NCBI GenBank assembly: GCA_041743485.1
Contig: JBGTMR010000178.1
Coordinates: forward strand, 1 to 40,458
Origin: JANDLT01 sp041743485
GTDB lineage: Bacteria > Acidobacteriota > Blastocatellia > Pyrinomonadales > Pyrinomonadaceae
Reading direction: 5' to 3'
Length of the DNA: 40,458 nt
Position numbers and translations under genes: made by a program
Part shown: positions 40,432 to 40,458 of the stretch, one piece after another
Layout of the letters: the number at the start of each line of letters is the position of its first letter
Numbering within the stretch: the stretch's first letter is position 1
Notes under the pieces: model-generated
What the model saw: the letters and a program-made list of their open reading frames with translations, nothing else
Told to the model about the DNA's origin: nothing
Database searches by the model: none

Positions 40432-40458
40432 GTCGCATATCAACAGTGACCCGAAACA
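40432..40458. repeat. Partial second copy of the palindrome arm at window end
   Basis: TGTCGC ... AGTGACCCGAAACA repeats the left-arm sequence at 40284-40311 with a few changes and is cut by the window edge. It suggests that more than one palindromic unit lies here. Confidence 0.5.

Noticed and set aside
1..40458. tRNA and rRNA genes
   Set aside because: I looked for T-loop (GTTCGA) contexts with paired stems and for rRNA signatures on both strands and found none that hold up by eye.

Overview
The window looks like about 40 kb of a bacterial chromosome of moderate GC content, rich in accessory DNA. A large secreted protein combining propeller-type repeats, a Calx-beta domain and a lamin-tail domain, a CvpA-CAP fusion and a bacterial PH-domain protein suggest Acidobacteriota (perhaps Blastocatellia). 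That is an inference from gene style, because no rRNA, tRNA or other taxonomic marker is present.

Region 1 (1-4922) is a same-strand hexuronate catabolic cluster. It holds a 5'-truncated ACS-type MFS hexuronate transporter, a UxaE-type tagaturonate 3-epimerase, an SDR fructuronate reductase/mannonate dehydrogenase, and a LarA-superfamily nickel-pincer racemase homologue that could act on the aldonate product. Region 2 (about 5070-10490) is a scar zone. A complete IS1182-family element with 40-bp perfect ends separates an IS630 remnant from a truncated PIN toxin gene. That gene follows an unusual TPR protein carrying a C-terminal UPF0175 (antitoxin-type) domain. A frameshifted tyrosine recombinase comes next. 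Region 3 (10652-16654) carries more ordinary genes: a DEDDy 3'-5' exonuclease, a frameshifted M23 peptidase, a CvpA-CAP membrane protein and the 983-residue secreted repeat protein.

Region 4 (17024-34350) is a mobile/defence region. It starts with an intact tyrosine recombinase and a DUF433/DUF5615 toxin-antitoxin pair. A perfect palindrome then precedes a three-gene plus-strand unit (HEPN-like protein, Mrr-like nuclease fusion, unknown basic protein) that ends at a 19-bp terminator hairpin. After an AT-rich kilobase comes a plasmid- or ICE-like core: a large divergent tyrosine recombinase, a primase-helicase with a DUF927 domain, ParA and a ribbon-helix-helix partner. Beyond these lie a GmrSD-type restriction protein, an orphan polymorphic-toxin-like gene with a probable immunity gene, and a Cas4/RecB-like nuclease.

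Region 5 (34379-40458) holds a PH-domain membrane protein and a secreted metalloprotease-like gene split by an intact IS630 element with a TA duplication. Beyond it lies a patchwork of recombined fragments: two copies of an integrase C-terminus around a MazF toxin-antitoxin pair, a pRiA4b ORF-3-like fragment, an IS982 element sitting on a chimeric junction, an IS200-like transposase tail, and a 104-bp near-perfect palindrome.

The strongest candidates for undescribed biology are the three-gene unit at 19272-23071, the TPR-UPF0175 fusion at 7692-9416, and the LarA homologue in the hexuronate cluster. All functional calls come from reading motifs by eye; no database search was run.
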